Assembly (NCBI GenBank): GCA_977006965.1
Contig: OZ345374.1
Span: 1,550,001-1,614,000, forward strand
Reading direction: 5' to 3'
From: Phymatolithon calcareum
Lineage: Eukaryota; Rhodophyta; Florideophyceae; Hapalidiales
DNA: 64,000 bases
In this document: in pieces, positions 30,371 to 40,414 of the stretch
Position numbering within the stretch: the first letter of the stretch is position 1
How the letters are laid out: each line of letters begins with the position of its first letter
Position numbers and translations under genes: made by a program
The notes under the pieces: model-generated
What the model was told of the DNA's origin: nothing
Databases searched by the model: none
Seen by the model: only the letters and a program-made list of their open reading frames with translations

Positions 30371-31530
30371 GATTCTCCAAGACTATCTCTTTCCAAATAC
30401 GTATCCGTCGCTCTGTACCCGAGCACAGATCGGATTAGAAAATATCGTAACATTCCCGTCTCCGCAGCTTGACGAGAGAAAAATGCAATATCTGTCAGTC
30501 AGTTTGTCCTAATGCATTTTGGACAATTTGCAGCGGCCGTACAAGTGTTGCAAACACCGCAGAAACGAACAAGGAAACGAGTTGTTTTTGTAGCAAAACT
30601 GACCACTGTCTGTACTTATTTTCTGGCCCGGGTCTTGAACTGATCTACTACTTTCTACAGAAGATAGAGAACAAGCGAAGGGCCAAGATATTCGCTGCCC
30701 TGGTTCACACTGTTCAGAATTGTCTATCAAGCGAGAACCCTGAATACAAGCGAATAAACCGGGAACGGAAAGAAATGGGAAAGAGCGGATCCATTGGTAC
30801 AGTATTCAAAATCGGATGGCATTATAATTTTCGCGTTATGCTCCGGGTTCAATGGGGAGACTCGAAGATATGTTCCAGTACCGCTGCTCTTTTGATAAGC
30901 ATAACAGGATCGGCTCAGAGCTACGTTTTTCTAACACAAAGACATATCGGAAGTATCCTAAGGAGCTTTGGTCCGCTATACAGAAACTAATCAATTCAAG
31001 ATTCTAGAATTCCCAAAACTTCAGTTTCTAAAATGCCGGGGGATATGATGCTACTAAGCACGCTCTGAAGCAATATCGTTCTCATCCTTTCTCTTCAGTG
31101 TGCTTGAATCCACGGGGAAGCATGATTTCGACAAAAACCCTTTCGCAGCTGGGATCAGCGCATTAGATGTTACCAGTGCTTAAGCAACCTTAGATCGCCG
31201 TTGAGAGAGACAAATACCACAAACTGTGGACAGTGGAGCTCTCCTTTCGGTGCTTTTGGACAGCGGATCCGTTAGTGCTGCGAAGCTACCGTTTGAGCAC
31301 CCACCCCTTTAAAAAGGAATTTTGGGGGTATCGCGGAATGTATTTCATACGCTAATTGAGAAGAATCGATCTCAGCAAAGGACGGAGAAGGGAAAAGAAG
31401 TTAGACTAACCATACGAACGCCACAGAGTTAGCCGACTTTGACATATGGACCGACGGCAACGTGGGAGAAATACCTTCCGACGTCGTTCGCGATCATTAG
31501 CACGGAGAACGAGTCTCTCTTAAATGGGAT
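30371..31530. other. intergenic, upstream of the O-fucosyltransferase-like gene
   Basis: It should contain the promoter of the minus-strand gene. A plus-strand open frame at 30469-30990 has no ATG near its start and no family signature, so it is not called. There is nothing else of note. Confidence 0.4.
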
Positions 31531-32120
31531 GAAGGATGTGTTGCACTCTCAGGGTCGGCAAAGTGGTCGGCACTCGCTCTCGCCAATTGTGGCTTGCTTG
31601 AGATGCGATCCTTTATTCGCTGCGATGAGCGGTGCCTTATAAGCTATCGGATTCCCAACCTACTGGCTGGGGGTTCTTTCTTTCTTTATTGCAGAGAACG
31701 TTAGTTTAACGTCCGAACTTACCCTCGAGCAAGTTCTCATTGTTCAGAAATTTGAATATCTCAATGGGTCTCTCCCCCCAGGTCTAACGGCTACCTCGAT
31801 ACGCACGTGCGGGTCAGTGACCCAACTTGGCGATCTCTCGGGCCTCCCCTCCTGTAATGTCAGGTCTATCACTGTTAGGTCTAACTGCTACCGCGATACA
31901 CACGTGCGAGTCAGTGACACAACTCTTGTTACCTCCCATCCTGTGATGAATCCCTGCCCCGCCGATCTGGAATGGGATAGTACGATACATGTCGAGTGTG
32001 TCACCATCATCCTCGCACACAATAATGCATTCTTTCGGGGCGGTCGTGTTCGTTGAGTAGGCATGCTCGTCTTCATCGTCGTAGGCCAAGAAGACTTCCG
32101 GGGGCCTGCCGTATCTAGAC
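31530..32120. repeat. family C repeat, copy 2
   Basis: It matches 27119-27475, with the same start (TGTTGCACTCTCAGGGTCGG) and 97-bp units at 31781 and 31878. An extra stretch of about 100 bp (31675-31780) replaces the corresponding segment of copy 1. The right border is uncertain, because similarity fades after about 31925. Confidence 0.6.
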
Positions 32121-32214
32121 TCAAACCGTTTCGTTGCTTAGTGGTTCTGGTACTGGGTGGGGTTTCATTTTTAAAGTGACATGTATTGCAATTTCATGGG
32201 CTCCTGCAATAACG

Positions 32215-32780
32215 ACTTTTTCCTTTCAAGTTTATTTAAAAGCCCCACAGACTTCCGAAGATACGGGCAAGGCTTCCTCTGATGCTACCTACTTTTTTCC
32301 AGCTCACGAAACGTCCACCAGTGTGGCGGACGGGAAAACTCAGGACTCAAAGTAGTCCTATCTCAGTCCTTTACAGGATTGTTGGTGCTTGGACTCGACC
32401 ACTTTTTGCCTTGCATTCTGCGGATTAATACAGGCCTTCTTCGTTCTCCATGCGTTCTATGAGTGTCTTGCTAAATAGTAAGAGCTCACCTTGCGCCTTT
32501 TCTGCTTCCAGTCGTTTTTCTCCTTCGAGTTTGTCCCCTGCTTGCAGCACAGTCGATTCTGCTCTCTCGAGCCCTTTAATTATTCTAGATTGGTTTAGGA
32601 GGTCCAGGATATGACCAGGACGAACTCTTGACGAGCTCCTAAGGCGCTCTTAGATAGCCCCAGTAGCATTACAGAGTGCGGCTTGCTCGTGGGGACCGCA
32701 CATTTCGAACAAAGCATTCATGCGTTCACTAAAATTGTATCGGTCTCGCACCTAACAGAGAGCAAGACAAGGCCATAGTA
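32215..32780 (-). mobile_element. LINE-B-related 3' fragment, minus strand
   Basis: On the minus strand the C-terminal coding end is seen (LIERMENEEGLY, compare IESMQNEEDLY at 33350), followed by a 3' UTR and a tail AAATAAACTTGAAAGG. It is 5'-truncated and the 5' border is vague. It faces a second fragment at 33040-33573 on the other strand. Confidence 0.6.
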
Positions 32781-33039
32781 TTTTCAGATTCTGAAGCATT
32801 CCTGCTGTTACTTTGTGGATTTACATTCAGGTACATTAAATTGTCTTCGTCCCTGCAATCGTGACTGTTCGCGTTCTGATCTATTTTTCTGGTGAGCTGT
32901 GAATTTCACGCATCAAATATCAACGTCAGCGCGCAACTCTGTAAGCTCAAGACTATGGCTTCCCCGCCCATGCAGCTTCTTCACATTCACATAGAGTGCA
33001 GGAGTACAGATTTGCGATTTAATTCACATTTTCGGTCTA

Positions 33040-33573
33040 GGATCTTGCATTCAACTTTTCGCGGAGAGAGCCTTGAATCGAAGAGAAAGAGGAAAATTCC
33101 GTACGACAAGACAAGAGAACTCCCTGCAATGCTTAAATTTCCACAACTGAAACGCAGGCAACTGGCGGTTCAATACGCCTTTGGAAGATGTCCCCCAAGT
33201 GTCTACCACACTGATAGCAGATAGGTTTGGAAACAAAGTCAGACAGCACATGGAGACCCTGGATCGCAGCTTGTCAGCCTATGAACTCAAGGAAGAAGAC
33301 AGAGCGGCAACTGAGAAGGCACTAGATGACATTTTGCTCTTCAGCGAAAGCATCATCGAGAGTATGCAGAATGAAGAAGATCTGTACTGAAAGAAGAAGC
33401 GACATCTCGAAAACTGCTATGAAGAGCTATCAAATACAACCGAGTACATGCTAGGGGCTCAGATAGAATACCAGACATAAGAGTAGAGCCACCCTAGTGA
33501 GGGTAGCACCTGAGGAAGCCTTGCCCGTATATTCGTATGACTGTGGGGCTTTAAAAAAACTGCAATAAAAAAT
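33040..33573 (+). mobile_element. LINE-B-related 3' fragment, plus strand
   Basis: It encodes the C-terminal end of ORF2 (SKRKRKIPYDKTRELPAML, RQHMETLDRSLSAYEL, IIESMQNEEDLY) with a frameshift near 33210. Then come the 3' UTR and a GGGGCTTTAAAAAAACTGC tail ending in AATAAAAAA. The tail touches the stop codon of the glycosyltransferase gene that reads toward it. Confidence 0.8.
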
Positions 33574-34692
33574 TCAACTTTTTGCTGGGGAATGAGACGA
33601 ATGTTTCCAGTTTGGCGCCGACTCGCCAATTTCGCATTTTCTTTTCGAGGCTCCGAGCCACATACCCCTGTGCTTCATCCCTTGTCGCTTAGCATGGCTA
33701 CCAAGACAGCTATAGTGAACGAGTCCGAATTCTTTTCTCTTACATCTTTCTGCTACAAATTCAGCTGAATTTTCAAGAAGATTTTTGTCATTGAGTCTTG
33801 TACAACCTATGGGGAAGCGAGCAGGGTTCAGAAAAAGTGTTGAAACCTTTTCTTGCCATCGGCACATATACGCAGATCTGCTTTTTGTCCCGTCAGTTCT
33901 TTCCCGGTACAGTTTTTCACCGCCCCACTTAGGACTGCATAACATTCGATTCATGATAATCTGATCATCGTCTAAATGGCTCCCATTGTATGAAATCATG
34001 CTGTCGAAAAACTCAATCACGTGGTGACTAGATCGGGCATAGTATAGACCTGAGTTAACGGGTTGTCTAGAGACGTGACTTCGCTGGACGGCAATATCGG
34101 CGGACAGCTTGATTTTCCCTTTCCCGAAAGTGTATCCAGCCAACTCTTCAGCACAGTCTGAACACCAGAAAACGTCGGCATCACTGAAGAGAACATCGAA
34201 TCCGGCATGCAGTACTGCTCTAACGGCAGAGAGCTTGTGTTTCACCACAGCGTTAAATTCCTCACTCCCAAAATGTTGTATTTTTGACAATAACTGCTTA
34301 CTGGCGAGTGGAATCAGCACTGACTCCAGTCCATGAGAATGTGCAAAACGATGCATATTTGCGTCCATAGATATCACTAACAACCTTTTCTTGCCTTGTA
34401 GGCGAAGAGAACATGCCATGTTCAGAACGAAGTCGCGGTAGGGGTAGCTAGACGCGGTCATGATAACAAATTTGGATCTCTTTCGTCCTCTTATTGCTAC
34501 GCGACTCCCAGCAGATTGAATAGTGCTCCGCTCTGTGGTAGGAGTAAACAGAACTGGCACGGATACTGCGATTAGAAAGAATAGCGAGAAGGCTAGGAGC
34601 CCACGTCTTTTTCCGAAGTCAAAGGCTTTATGACGACGCAGCGCTCTCGTGAGCGACATCATCATCCCCTCCATTCCTTTTCTTACATTCAT
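33574..34692 (-). CDS. GT77-like nucleotide-diphospho-sugar transferase, type II membrane
   Basis: Predicted Golgi glycosyltransferase of the nucleotide-diphospho-sugar transferase family (GT77-like). 372 aa from ATG 34692. A signal anchor at about residues 31-50 (LLAFSLFFLIAVSVPVLF) follows a basic tail. The lumenal domain has SMDANMH, VVKHKLSAVRAVL, the metal- and nucleotide-binding DVLFSDADVFW (DxD), QPVNSGLYYARSS and LDDDQIIMNRML, all in family order. The stop codon (TGA at 33576-33574) lies only a few bases from the tail of a LINE fragment, so the native 3' UTR has been displaced, and the last few residues may not be the original ones. Donor and acceptor sugars are unknown. Confidence 0.78.
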   Translation of the reverse strand: MNVRKGMEGMMMSLTRALRRHKAFDFGKRRGLLAFSLFFLIAVSVPVLFTPTTERSTIQSAGSRVAIRGRKRSKFVIMTASSYPYRDFVLNMACSLRLQGKKRLLVISMDANMHRFAHSHGLESVLIPLASKQLLSKIQHFGSEEFNAVVKHKLSAVRAVLHAGFDVLFSDADVFWCSDCAEELAGYTFGKGKIKLSADIAVQRSHVSRQPVNSGLYYARSSHHVIEFFDSMISYNGSHLDDDQIIMNRMLCSPKWGGEKLYRERTDGTKSRSAYMCRWQEKVSTLFLNPARFPIGCTRLNDKNLLENSAEFVAERCKRKEFGLVHYSCLGSHAKRQGMKHRGMWLGASKRKCEIGESAPNWKHSSHSPAKS

Positions 34693-35130
34693 TGACTAGT
34701 AGCATTGCAGACATTGAGTTGATGACCTGGGACTTGTGCAATCAGACATACACTGTGTGTGGTTACTGAATTATTACCTCATTAACTCCTGCTGTATTCG
34801 TCGTGAATTATTATAAAGTTGCGCTGGGTCGACTTAATTAAGTGGGAGAGTTAATTTAGTATCACTTGTCGAAGATTCTCTTTAGATCTCTTTTATATTC
34901 CAAGGGCCTTGACTGTACCAGTCAAGCCCAATGTGACGGTTTTCTGGAACAGACGGTCGATATAACATTGCATGTGTTCATTTTTGCCAGTACAGAAGTA
35001 TTCCGTGATATTCTATTGTTTAAAGATATGCGACACGGTGGAATAACTTTTTGAAGATATGCGTGGATCTCCAGGTAATAACCTAGAAAATGATGATGCC
35101 TTGCATTTTTTCTCTCTATTGCACTAAAAG
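34693..35130. other. intergenic, nothing recognised
   Basis: This is the upstream flank of the GT77-like gene. No other feature was seen. Confidence 0.45.
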
Positions 35131-35815
35131 GGGATATTTGATGATTTTATTTTTGAGAGCTCCCAAAGCCTCACCTTGGAGTAACGGGGCAGCTCTTGCA
35201 TAATCTCTACGCTATAGTCATCTGGCTGCTCAAAACGTTCTTGATTCGTAATTCTCTCCCAACAAGAGCTCCGGTAAGTCTCTTGCACTCAAACTCAATT
35301 TCTGTACTCATCTTCGATGACGCTAGAGTACGTTGTAAGGCGACTAGTTCGACCACCGCGGTAATCCCACAGTACGCACCCAACACTGATTTCCTCCAAA
35401 GGGGTGCTCGGTTGAATGTCAACCTTAGGCACCTTAAACGTGTTGTTCTTTCTCCTATGTAAAGGATCCCTGGTAGCTTGCCTTCAATAGGAATCTTCAT
35501 TGACCTGCCTTCTTCTTCCTTTTCCCACACCTTAATTGTTTCTTCTCTCCTCCTCTTCTTCGTGACAGATCCCTCCTGGGCTTTCTGAAGGGCTTGTCGC
35601 AAGTCTTCATACATCTTGAGATATTCTATATCCTTCATTGCTTCCTTTACGTCCTCATCTCTTCCAACGTACTCTTCTGTTTCTTCAAGGCGCTTTTTGT
35701 GCCTTACCAGGCTTAATGCAAACCTTTCTGCTTGATGACGTCTCCTCATCTTTGGTGGTCCCAGTCGGCACAGAACTCGCATTCGGTCCCGGCGGTGTTC
35801 GGCATACTTTCCGAA
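35131..35815 (-). repeat. arm of a 685-bp inverted repeat (left)
   Basis: It matches 39059-39743 in reverse complement, with no difference seen by reading and no length change. It covers the last coding part and the whole 3' UTR of LINE-A. Confidence 0.9.
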
Positions 35816-38218
35816 AACATTTTTGTAGAACAAGCCCTCTGCCGACTCGATTGCCGAGAGCAATCGATTTGTCATTGGAGTAACGTGTAACGCATACTCC
35901 CATTTCGGGATAATTAGCGACTTAAAGATCCTGATGCATGTCTCCGGTTTGAATCCTCGAACATTCACTCCAAGCTCCCGCAGCTTATGTATGCATCCTG
36001 CAGCATTTCGAACTCTTGCTATGGCCGTGTCATCCGTAACACCCTTGTTATTCATGCTTACCCCAAGATACGAGAGTCTCCAGGCTTGATATAGTTCTCG
36101 TCCTGCCAAGTAAAACGTGTGCTTCTGAAGTCCTTTGTACTTAAGAACTTCGCTTTTTCCTGGTTTTGTGTTCCATTTCATGCCATTTTCGCTTGCCCAA
36201 CTGGTCGCTATATCAAGAAGTTTCTGCATTCCTCGTCCTGTCTTCGCTTGAAGCTGAACATCATCTGCGAACAATTGCACAGGACTTTCTGAAACGTTCC
36301 TGTCTGTCTTGGAGACGGCTTCTGCGAATGTGTCCATGAATATATTGTATAGGCATGGACTAAGCGGGGAACCTTGAGGTACTCCTCGGTCGATGATACA
36401 CCACGTTTCTGTCTCGTCTCCAGCTGATGTGACCCACGATGGTTTTAACAGGTACGCAACCATCCTTGCTATCTCTTGGGGAAGTTTCTCCTTCAGCCTC
36501 TTCATGAGGATATCCCTGGGCACACTATCGTATGCTGCGGATAGGTCAAGAACTGCCATGAACGGATGGCCCTTTTTCATTGAACTTTTTGCCCGGAGTA
36601 TAGCGAGATAAGTGCTTCTGTCTTTCCGAAAACCCAGCTGAACCTTATTGAAGCGATAGTTCTCGCGTATGTATGCATCTAGAGCTGAGTCGATGATTTT
36701 CCTGGCTTGACTTAAAAGAGATATGGGCCTGTAGTTTGCTGCTACATGAGCTGGGCCTTTCTTGTATAAGGGAATCAGAGTTGCTTGGCGCCATGCCCGA
36801 GGAAGACATTTGAGTCTCCCGCATGTTTCCCATAATGCTAGCATTATTTCGAGCCCCGCTTCTTTGTTCGCGTGCAACATTTCGACCGCAATTCCGTCTG
36901 GACCTACCGCCTTCCCCTTCGGTGCTCTGTTGAATGCTCTTGCGATGTGCCGCTTCATTGCCCTATTGAGTGCAAACGTACGCAACGGCATATTCCAGTC
37001 TTCTTCCGCCTTACAAACACTTGAGATGTATGCTGAGAATTTGCTTGGGTGCACAGGAGCCCCGAGAGCTTTGTTTGTTCCTTTCCTCCGTGCTTTTGAT
37101 TTCATGATCTTGCTTGTGGTGTTCGCCGCCTCGCTCGGCCCCATTTTCTCAACCTCATGAAGATATCTTTCAAATTGGTCGCATTTGGCTTTTCTCACCT
37201 TCTTCTTTAACAGCATTTTCACCTCTCGGAGGGCTTCTTTGTCACTTTCGAGGCCTGTTCTCCTGTAAGTCTTATAATGCCGGGTTCGTTTCTTGGCCAG
37301 ATTGTCGAGCTCCTTGTTCCAAAAACTTTTAAATCTCGGGGGCCTCGGCTTAGACGATGTCCACGGCTCCTTCAGCTTTTTCAGAAAAAGTTCATACCAG
37401 TTGTTCAACTCCCGTTTGTCAGTACAGGTATGCAGCTGCTCTATCATGCCCGGTACCCATTTCGACATTTCTTCTCTGGCCTTCGTTGTTCTTGTCAGGC
37501 TTCGCCTGGCAGTTTTTGAGATAACCTTCTTTCTTCGCTGGGTTATAATCCTGTAGTTCAGTACCCTCATTGCTACAGGAATGTGTTCTGTGACACCCTC
37601 CCACATGCCGTTTAACAGTTCGGGTACCTCTCCTTCTAAGGACTTCGTCATGAAGATATCGATGTTGCTCTTGCCATGGTTGGATACAAATGTTGGTCTT
37701 GTTGTCGTCCTTATTCTCCAGTTGAATTTTGCGGCCCACGAAACAATCTTGTTCCCTCTCCAGTTTCCTGTGCGGTCCCAGTGCCTATGTCTTGCGTTAA
37801 GGTCACCCATGATTATCGCCTTCCCCCTGCAATGACGGTGGATGAATTCCAAGCACTTGTCGTACTCCTCTCGACTCGCAAGAGGAGATATGTATGCAAC
37901 CGACACTGCAATGTCCATCACATTTGCAACCACGACCTGGAATGCTTTTGTAGCCATCTTACCCAGCACTTTGGTTGGAGTACCAGCCTTAGTAATTAAA
38001 GCTACACCTCCTCGTGGTCGTTCTCGAGGGCCCTGCGGACGGGTAGAACAAATTTGGTCGAAATTCACCCTGATCGCTGTGTCTTCTTTTTGAAAAGTCT
38101 CCGTGAGACCAAGGACTTGCACATGGTGTTTTGCCATGATTTGGTCAACCATTTTGGGCGTCTCTGCTGATCCGCCCACGTTAAAAGTGGAGAATATTAT
38201 TCTGTTTCCCAGGATCAT
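35207..38218 (-). CDS. LINE-A ORF2: AP-type endonuclease and reverse transcriptase
   Basis: Intact 1003-aa protein. The endonuclease domain (about 1-230) has FSTFNVGGSAET, LGLTETF, AYISPLAS, GDLNARHRHWD, SNIDIFM and the TEHIPV end motif. The RT domain (about 450-720) has NYRPISLLSQARKI, QLGFRKDRSTYLAIL, LDLSAAYDSVP, RGVPQGSPLSPCLYNIFM and LFADDVQLQA. The C-terminal region (RLRCLRLTFNRAPLWRKS, CKRLTGALVGRELRIK) is shared by all copies and has no RNase H. Its ATG overlaps the ORF1 stop as ATGA, which suggests coupled translation. About half of its residues recur in LINE-B ORF2, so the two families are sisters. Confidence 0.93.
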   Translation of the reverse strand: MILGNRIIFSTFNVGGSAETPKMVDQIMAKHHVQVLGLTETFQKEDTAIRVNFDQICSTRPQGPRERPRGGVALITKAGTPTKVLGKMATKAFQVVVANVMDIAVSVAYISPLASREEYDKCLEFIHRHCRGKAIIMGDLNARHRHWDRTGNWRGNKIVSWAAKFNWRIRTTTRPTFVSNHGKSNIDIFMTKSLEGEVPELLNGMWEGVTEHIPVAMRVLNYRIITQRRKKVISKTARRSLTRTTKAREEMSKWVPGMIEQLHTCTDKRELNNWYELFLKKLKEPWTSSKPRPPRFKSFWNKELDNLAKKRTRHYKTYRRTGLESDKEALREVKMLLKKKVRKAKCDQFERYLHEVEKMGPSEAANTTSKIMKSKARRKGTNKALGAPVHPSKFSAYISSVCKAEEDWNMPLRTFALNRAMKRHIARAFNRAPKGKAVGPDGIAVEMLHANKEAGLEIMLALWETCGRLKCLPRAWRQATLIPLYKKGPAHVAANYRPISLLSQARKIIDSALDAYIRENYRFNKVQLGFRKDRSTYLAILRAKSSMKKGHPFMAVLDLSAAYDSVPRDILMKRLKEKLPQEIARMVAYLLKPSWVTSAGDETETWCIIDRGVPQGSPLSPCLYNIFMDTFAEAVSKTDRNVSESPVQLFADDVQLQAKTGRGMQKLLDIATSWASENGMKWNTKPGKSEVLKYKGLQKHTFYLAGRELYQAWRLSYLGVSMNNKGVTDDTAIARVRNAAGCIHKLRELGVNVRGFKPETCIRIFKSLIIPKWEYALHVTPMTNRLLSAIESAEGLFYKNVFGKYAEHRRDRMRVLCRLGPPKMRRRHQAERFALSLVRHKKRLEETEEYVGRDEDVKEAMKDIEYLKMYEDLRQALQKAQEGSVTKKRRREETIKVWEKEEEGRSMKIPIEGKLPGILYIGERTTRLRCLRLTFNRAPLWRKSVLGAYCGITAVVELVALQRTLASSKMSTEIEFECKRLTGALVGRELRIKNVLSSQMTIA

Positions 38219-39012
38219 GATTCCACACTTTCTTCAGCGTCCACGTGCGATGCTGGTATGGGGTTCGAATTATTAGTGGCTCTGAGCTTGGGGTCGTGCT
38301 CTTCTGTTTCGCAATCTTTGGGTGTCGATTCGCTCGTTGTACTCCCTTCAGGGGTCATGTCATCTTCCCTGTTTTTGGTGCGCGGGCTTAAGGTCTTTGG
38401 GGCTTGATTTTGCCCTTCAGTGTTGTTACCAGTTGCAATAATGTCGCTACCCGCCTCAAGTTCGGAGCTCTTCGATTTTTGCACTTCTGTGGGGTTTTTC
38501 GAAAATTCTGCGCTTTCATTGCATGCTGACATACTTCTCACTTCGCTTTCAAATTGCTTGTCGACGCCCGCTTGTGTCTCTGCACGCGCTTTTCTCTCGA
38601 ATGCTTCTATTTCTTCTTCTGCCTTCTTCTGGTTTTCTCTGTACCAGTTTCTTGTTTGGAAATCAGCCGTGTATCCTGCGCATTTCTTCATCCTCTTTCT
38701 TATAGCCCATAGATTCTTGAGTATACGATCATCCCCTGAAACCAGTTTCTTCTTCGACACCGAGTCCTTGAAGAGATTGTACTCTTTGTCTAGCCTTAGG
38801 CCCGCTGCCTTCATTGTCGCTATGACTCTGTCACAGTAGTATTTGCTGGACAGTATTTCTAGCCTGAATTTTCCGATGAACGATAGTCCCTGAACTGCCC
38901 TTGAAGGAAGCGTCAGGTCCGTCCGCGCCTGGTCGGTGTGTCGAATCCGGTTGTGATTCGAGCCAGAACACGGAGTGGCACCCCTGCGAAGGTTCGAGAA
39001 AAAATTATTCAA
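38215..39012 (-). CDS. LINE-A ORF1, N-terminally truncated
   Basis: Open frame of 265 codons without an ATG at its upstream end, because the inverted copy interrupts it. It is charged, with a basic Lys/Arg stretch (KKKLVSGDDRILKNL) and the pattern KCAGYTADFQTRNWYRENQK followed by a Glu/Lys helix, matching the ORF1 region of LINE-B (CAAKAD..RDWYQ). No zinc ribbon remains; it would lie in the missing N-terminus if present. It ends in TGA overlapping the ORF2 start. Role inferred: RNA-binding partner. Confidence 0.7.
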   Translation of the reverse strand: MNNFFSNLRRGATPCSGSNHNRIRHTDQARTDLTLPSRAVQGLSFIGKFRLEILSSKYYCDRVIATMKAAGLRLDKEYNLFKDSVSKKKLVSGDDRILKNLWAIRKRMKKCAGYTADFQTRNWYRENQKKAEEEIEAFERKARAETQAGVDKQFESEVRSMSACNESAEFSKNPTEVQKSKSSELEAGSDIIATGNNTEGQNQAPKTLSPRTKNREDDMTPEGSTTSESTPKDCETEEHDPKLRATNNSNPIPASHVDAEESVES

Positions 39013-39058
39013 AGGCTTGATTCCAGGGCTCAGCTTTCAAGTACATTGCGAAAAAAAA

Positions 39059-39743
39059 TTCGGAAAGTATGCCGAACACCGCCGGGACCGAATGCGAGTT
39101 CTGTGCCGACTGGGACCACCAAAGATGAGGAGACGTCATCAAGCAGAAAGGTTTGCATTAAGCCTGGTAAGGCACAAAAAGCGCCTTGAAGAAACAGAAG
39201 AGTACGTTGGAAGAGATGAGGACGTAAAGGAAGCAATGAAGGATATAGAATATCTCAAGATGTATGAAGACTTGCGACAAGCCCTTCAGAAAGCCCAGGA
39301 GGGATCTGTCACGAAGAAGAGGAGGAGAGAAGAAACAATTAAGGTGTGGGAAAAGGAAGAAGAAGGCAGGTCAATGAAGATTCCTATTGAAGGCAAGCTA
39401 CCAGGGATCCTTTACATAGGAGAAAGAACAACACGTTTAAGGTGCCTAAGGTTGACATTCAACCGAGCACCCCTTTGGAGGAAATCAGTGTTGGGTGCGT
39501 ACTGTGGGATTACCGCGGTGGTCGAACTAGTCGCCTTACAACGTACTCTAGCGTCATCGAAGATGAGTACAGAAATTGAGTTTGAGTGCAAGAGACTTAC
39601 CGGAGCTCTTGTTGGGAGAGAATTACGAATCAAGAACGTTTTGAGCAGCCAGATGACTATAGCGTAGAGATTATGCAAGAGCTGCCCCGTTACTCCAAGG
39701 TGAGGCTTTGGGAGCTCTCAAAAATAAAATCATCAAATATCCC
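39059..39743 (+). mobile_element. LINE-A 3' fragment, inverted copy of 35131-35815
   Basis: Plus-strand copy of the last 685 bp of LINE-A, giving the same protein end (KYAEHRRDRMRVLCRLGPP to IKNVLSSQMTIA) and the same terminus AAATATCCC. It stands head to head with copy 1. The joint (39013-39058) contains an A-rich stretch. No target duplication was found on either side. Confidence 0.9.
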
Positions 39744-40130
39744 TGCGGAGGTTCCGAGTTTCGAGTATACGGCCAAACGTTTCCAGACATTCCGATAATG
39801 GCCATGTCTCGCTTTTGGCACTGCGCCACAATGTCCCCGAGCTCTTGGAGCGCACATATGCTCGCAAGGGTTTCGACTGACAGCGGTTAGGTCAAGTATA
39901 GATATCGTTTTATGAAATACCGATTTTCGTCCAATAAAAGATATCCGGGGGCTCACCGTGTGAACTCCCATGACACACTGCTATGATGGTCGACACTCTG
40001 GCGCCGGACTCACGCCGCTGAATGTCCAGCCTGGCAAGAAGCCATCAGAAACGGAAGTGGACGTACTCGACAAAGAGATTATCCCCTTTCCGTACGCGCA
40101 CAGTACAGCGAGACTGAAACCGGGCGCGTA
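39744..40130. other. short unassigned stretch
   Basis: No gene was recognised. It lies between the inverted LINE-A tail and a LINE-B 3' end. Confidence 0.4.
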
Positions 40131-40414
40131 ATTGCCGAGCTCGGTGATACAGCTACTCTTCTTCACTATCGTCTTTTACGACGACATGGAATAGATAAGG
40201 CGCCAATTGAGAAAATCTGATCAGTGGACCCCAAGCTTTTCCCTCCGCCCTTTTACGGGAGAGGGTTTTTGCAGCTAGGGCTACGACGCTAACCCGGGTT
40301 ACAAGTACTTGAATATATGATCGAAGCTACAACGTAGCTGCTGAAACGCATCTCCCTTGCAGTCTCATGAGTGTTACTGAGGGCGTTTAATAAATTCCAA
40401 ATTCAAAAAAAAAA
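40130..40414 (+). mobile_element. LINE-B 3'-end fragment
   Basis: It has the last ORF2 residues (FFTIVFYDDME then stop) and a 3' UTR closely similar to 20642-20877 in reverse: AGCTTTTCCCTCCGCCC, GTTTTTGCAGCTAGGGC, GGGCGTTTAATAAATTCC and an A tail ending at 40414. It is severely 5'-truncated. Confidence 0.8.

Larger units (their letters stand above)
35131..39058 (-). mobile_element. LINE-A copy 1, near full length
   Basis: This is the most complete LINE-A, with intact ORF2 and most of ORF1 on the minus strand. The 3' end is the conserved non-poly(A) terminus (AATAAAATCATC then AAATATCCC). The 5' end is lost at about 39012-39058, where a plus-strand copy of the element's own 3' end begins. Confidence 0.9.

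Noticed and set aside
30469-30990. 173-codon plus-strand open frame upstream of the O-fucosyltransferase-like gene
   Set aside because: It has no ATG near its start, no domain or repeat match, and lies in a promoter region; likely chance.
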